From Casuarius casuarius (taxonomy: Eukaryota > Chordata > Aves > Casuariiformes > Casuariidae): 64,000 nucleotides of DNA. Below, in pieces: positions 62,293-64,000 of the stretch; position 1 is the first letter of the stretch, and every line of letters begins with the position of its first letter. The translations under genes were made by a program, and so were the position numbers. The notes below the pieces were generated by a model. The model ran no database searches, was not told where the DNA came from, and saw only the letters and a list, made by a program, of their open reading frames with translations. The stretch is taken from NCBI GenBank assembly GCA_003342895.1, contig PTFA01000010.1, positions 8,995,286-9,059,285 on the forward strand. Reading direction: 5' to 3'.

Positions 62293-64000
62293 GATATTAT
62301 TTTACAAAGGCATTAGAGTTATCTTTTGGCTTGTCCTCTGAACGTGAACTTATTGTTACTCAGAGGAATGTGCTTGTCCTCACTGCATAAACAACATACA
62401 ATTACTGACATTTGGCCTGTACTGTGAGGTGTAGGAGCTGCACAGCTTTGTGACACCACAGATCTGCTGAATGTCCTTTGCAAGTTTATTCAAAAGCTAG
62501 AACTCCAGAGGAGGTTTGAGGAAAAAAATTATATTTCCTGTCAGATGAATTATGCTCAGTGCAGAGCTCTAGCACACAATTATAATAAAGTGAATCTTAT
62601 TTGTTATGTACTCCTTGTGTTGACTTTTCGTGCACATGCTTATGTTATCCCTAGGTAATAAGAGACGTAAGAGGCAGATAGACATTCCTATAGAATGATA
62701 TTGCTTTGTTTACATTTCTACATTTCTCAATAATAGGCATATACCTCCCCATCTCTTTATCTGTATCTGACTCTGAGCAAAAATTTAACATTCAAAGTAC
62801 CCTAAATATAAGGCAAGGTGTTTTCCACACTTTCAGTAGTAGAGTGTCTCAAACCCACAAATCTAGGCCAGCAAGTGGCCATGGAATAGACATTTACTGT
62901 GGCAGACACCATGGATCAGGTCTTCAGTGAGACTTAACAGAGTAGAGCTCTGATGAATTGCATCAGCTGGACGCCTGGCTTGCTGGTGTATTTGGGAACT
63001 GTGGTGACGGAGGTGACTAATGTGTTACAGTGTTTCTCAAGCTTTGAGGCCAAACATCCTGAGGAAACTGTGATCTCAGAGCGAACCTGAGGGAAGTGTG
63101 TTGTGTTTGTTGTGGGAGAGAAAGGCTAGGGGAATGGATGAGAAGGAAAGGATTTTTAGGGGATTTCTAATGCTTAAGACTTGGCAAAACCAGATCTTGG
63201 GACAAACTCACATTAATAAACAGAGCTTGTTTTGCTGAGTCTAGAGAAAAACTGACTTAGTGAAAAAAAAAAGAAAAAGCTCCTGTGTTAGAAGTTTTAA
63301 GATGTACTAGTACAGTACATCTAGAAGTTTTCAGAAAGAAAGAAAAAAGATAAAAGTTCATGTTTCCACATCTTTTTTCTGCTTTTTTTGTCTTCTAGTC
63401 TTTAAACAAATGGGTCTAAAGAAGGTGTATAGTGTTTATGTCTTTGGATGAGAAACTTTCATGAAATTGGTCTGTGGAACTAACCTTCACAGTGGGGAGG
63501 CTGGCCCAGTGCCTTTGGCATGGCTGAGATGTTTTATCCTATGGACAACCTGAACAGAAGAGTGGACTATGCCATCTCTGTATGTCCTTCCCACTTCATT
63601 CAGCTGCTCCAGAGTCTTCAACATGGTTCGCCCTGTGACTGTGTGATGGGGAGACTGGAGAGATAAGACAGCAACATATATTTTACACAGGGCAGAGAAA
63701 AAGAGACAGCTTTGGACATAGCTGGTGAAAATGAATTTGGTAAACTCATTTTATAGGCCTCCGTCATGCACTTCATTAAGAACATTACTCAGTTTGCCTC
63801 CCAAGGAGGTCAAGTCTGGAAAAGTGGGAAATGCTGTAGGTCAGGAGAACTATGGCAGGATGGGAAAGACAGGGAGGGCAAGCATCAGTGGAACCTGGCA
63901 CATTAATTGCTCATGAGTGCTGCTCTGACTGGCTCGTGCAACAAATCTTTGCCCCCTGACTTGTGTGAACAAGATGTTCAGTCACTAATGCTAAAGTGAG
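62293..64000. other. non-coding stretch to window end
   Basis: No gene supported. The final open frame 63725-63916 (63 codons) has no recognisable domain. A small flanked palindrome lies at 63289-63331. Confidence 0.55.
63289..63331. repeat. palindrome bracketed by 10-bp direct repeats
   Basis: TAGAAGTTTT at 63289-63298 recurs exactly at 63322-63331. Between them, at 63301-63321, lies gatgtact-agtac-agtacatc, an 8-bp inverted pair around a 5-base centre that also contains the palindrome GTACTAGTAC. The layout resembles a tiny insertion with a target duplication, or a replication-slip product. Confidence 0.9.

Noticed and set aside
1..64000. Prokaryotic systems, CRISPR arrays, tRNA genes, viral or retroviral coding regions, CpG-island promoter
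   Set aside because: Read for on both strands by eye and none seen. The sequence has the composition and repeats of a vertebrate non-coding region.

Overview
This window is eukaryotic, AT-rich (about 40% GC by eye), CpG-poor and almost entirely non-coding. Open frames are short and scattered over both strands with no gene-like order, and there are no operons, ribosome binding sites, tRNAs, rRNAs or CRISPR arrays. Old interspersed repeats point to a sauropsid (bird, crocodilian or turtle). They include an L3/CR1-type LINE 3' end, CR1 ends, MIR-like SINEs, several copies of a repeat built around 'aagtcaatggga', and a hAT-type MITE with target-site duplications. All the dispersed repeats are strongly diverged and sparse, with no young CR1 or LTR element, which fits a bird best. 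That assignment is an inference, not proven.

Layout: 0.37-2.15 kb holds two weak exon candidates, one with a strong donor and one with a textbook acceptor. From 2.2 to 28 kb there is plain intron-like or intergenic DNA with a few old repeats. From 28.8 to 33.1 kb lie an L3/CR1 3' end, a MIR-like SINE, a perfect 33-bp inverted repeat (31388-31462) and an AT-rich stretch. From 33 to 51.7 kb the DNA is featureless apart from microsatellites and one unusually long minus-strand open frame of 247 codons (42680-43423), which I do not recognise. From 51.7 to 64 kb repeats are denser (MIR-like, hAT MITE, two CR1 ends). This part also holds the best exon candidate (60523-60668), whose peptide ends in a charged coiled-coil-like stretch, and a possible partner at 61643-61738.

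No complete gene can be supported. If the exon candidates are real, the window is intronic or gene-flanking sequence of one or more plus-strand genes; otherwise it is a gene desert. The most distinctive non-gene structures are the perfect long hairpin at 31.4 kb, the hAT MITE at 53.5 kb, and a small palindrome bracketed by 10-bp direct repeats at 63.3 kb.
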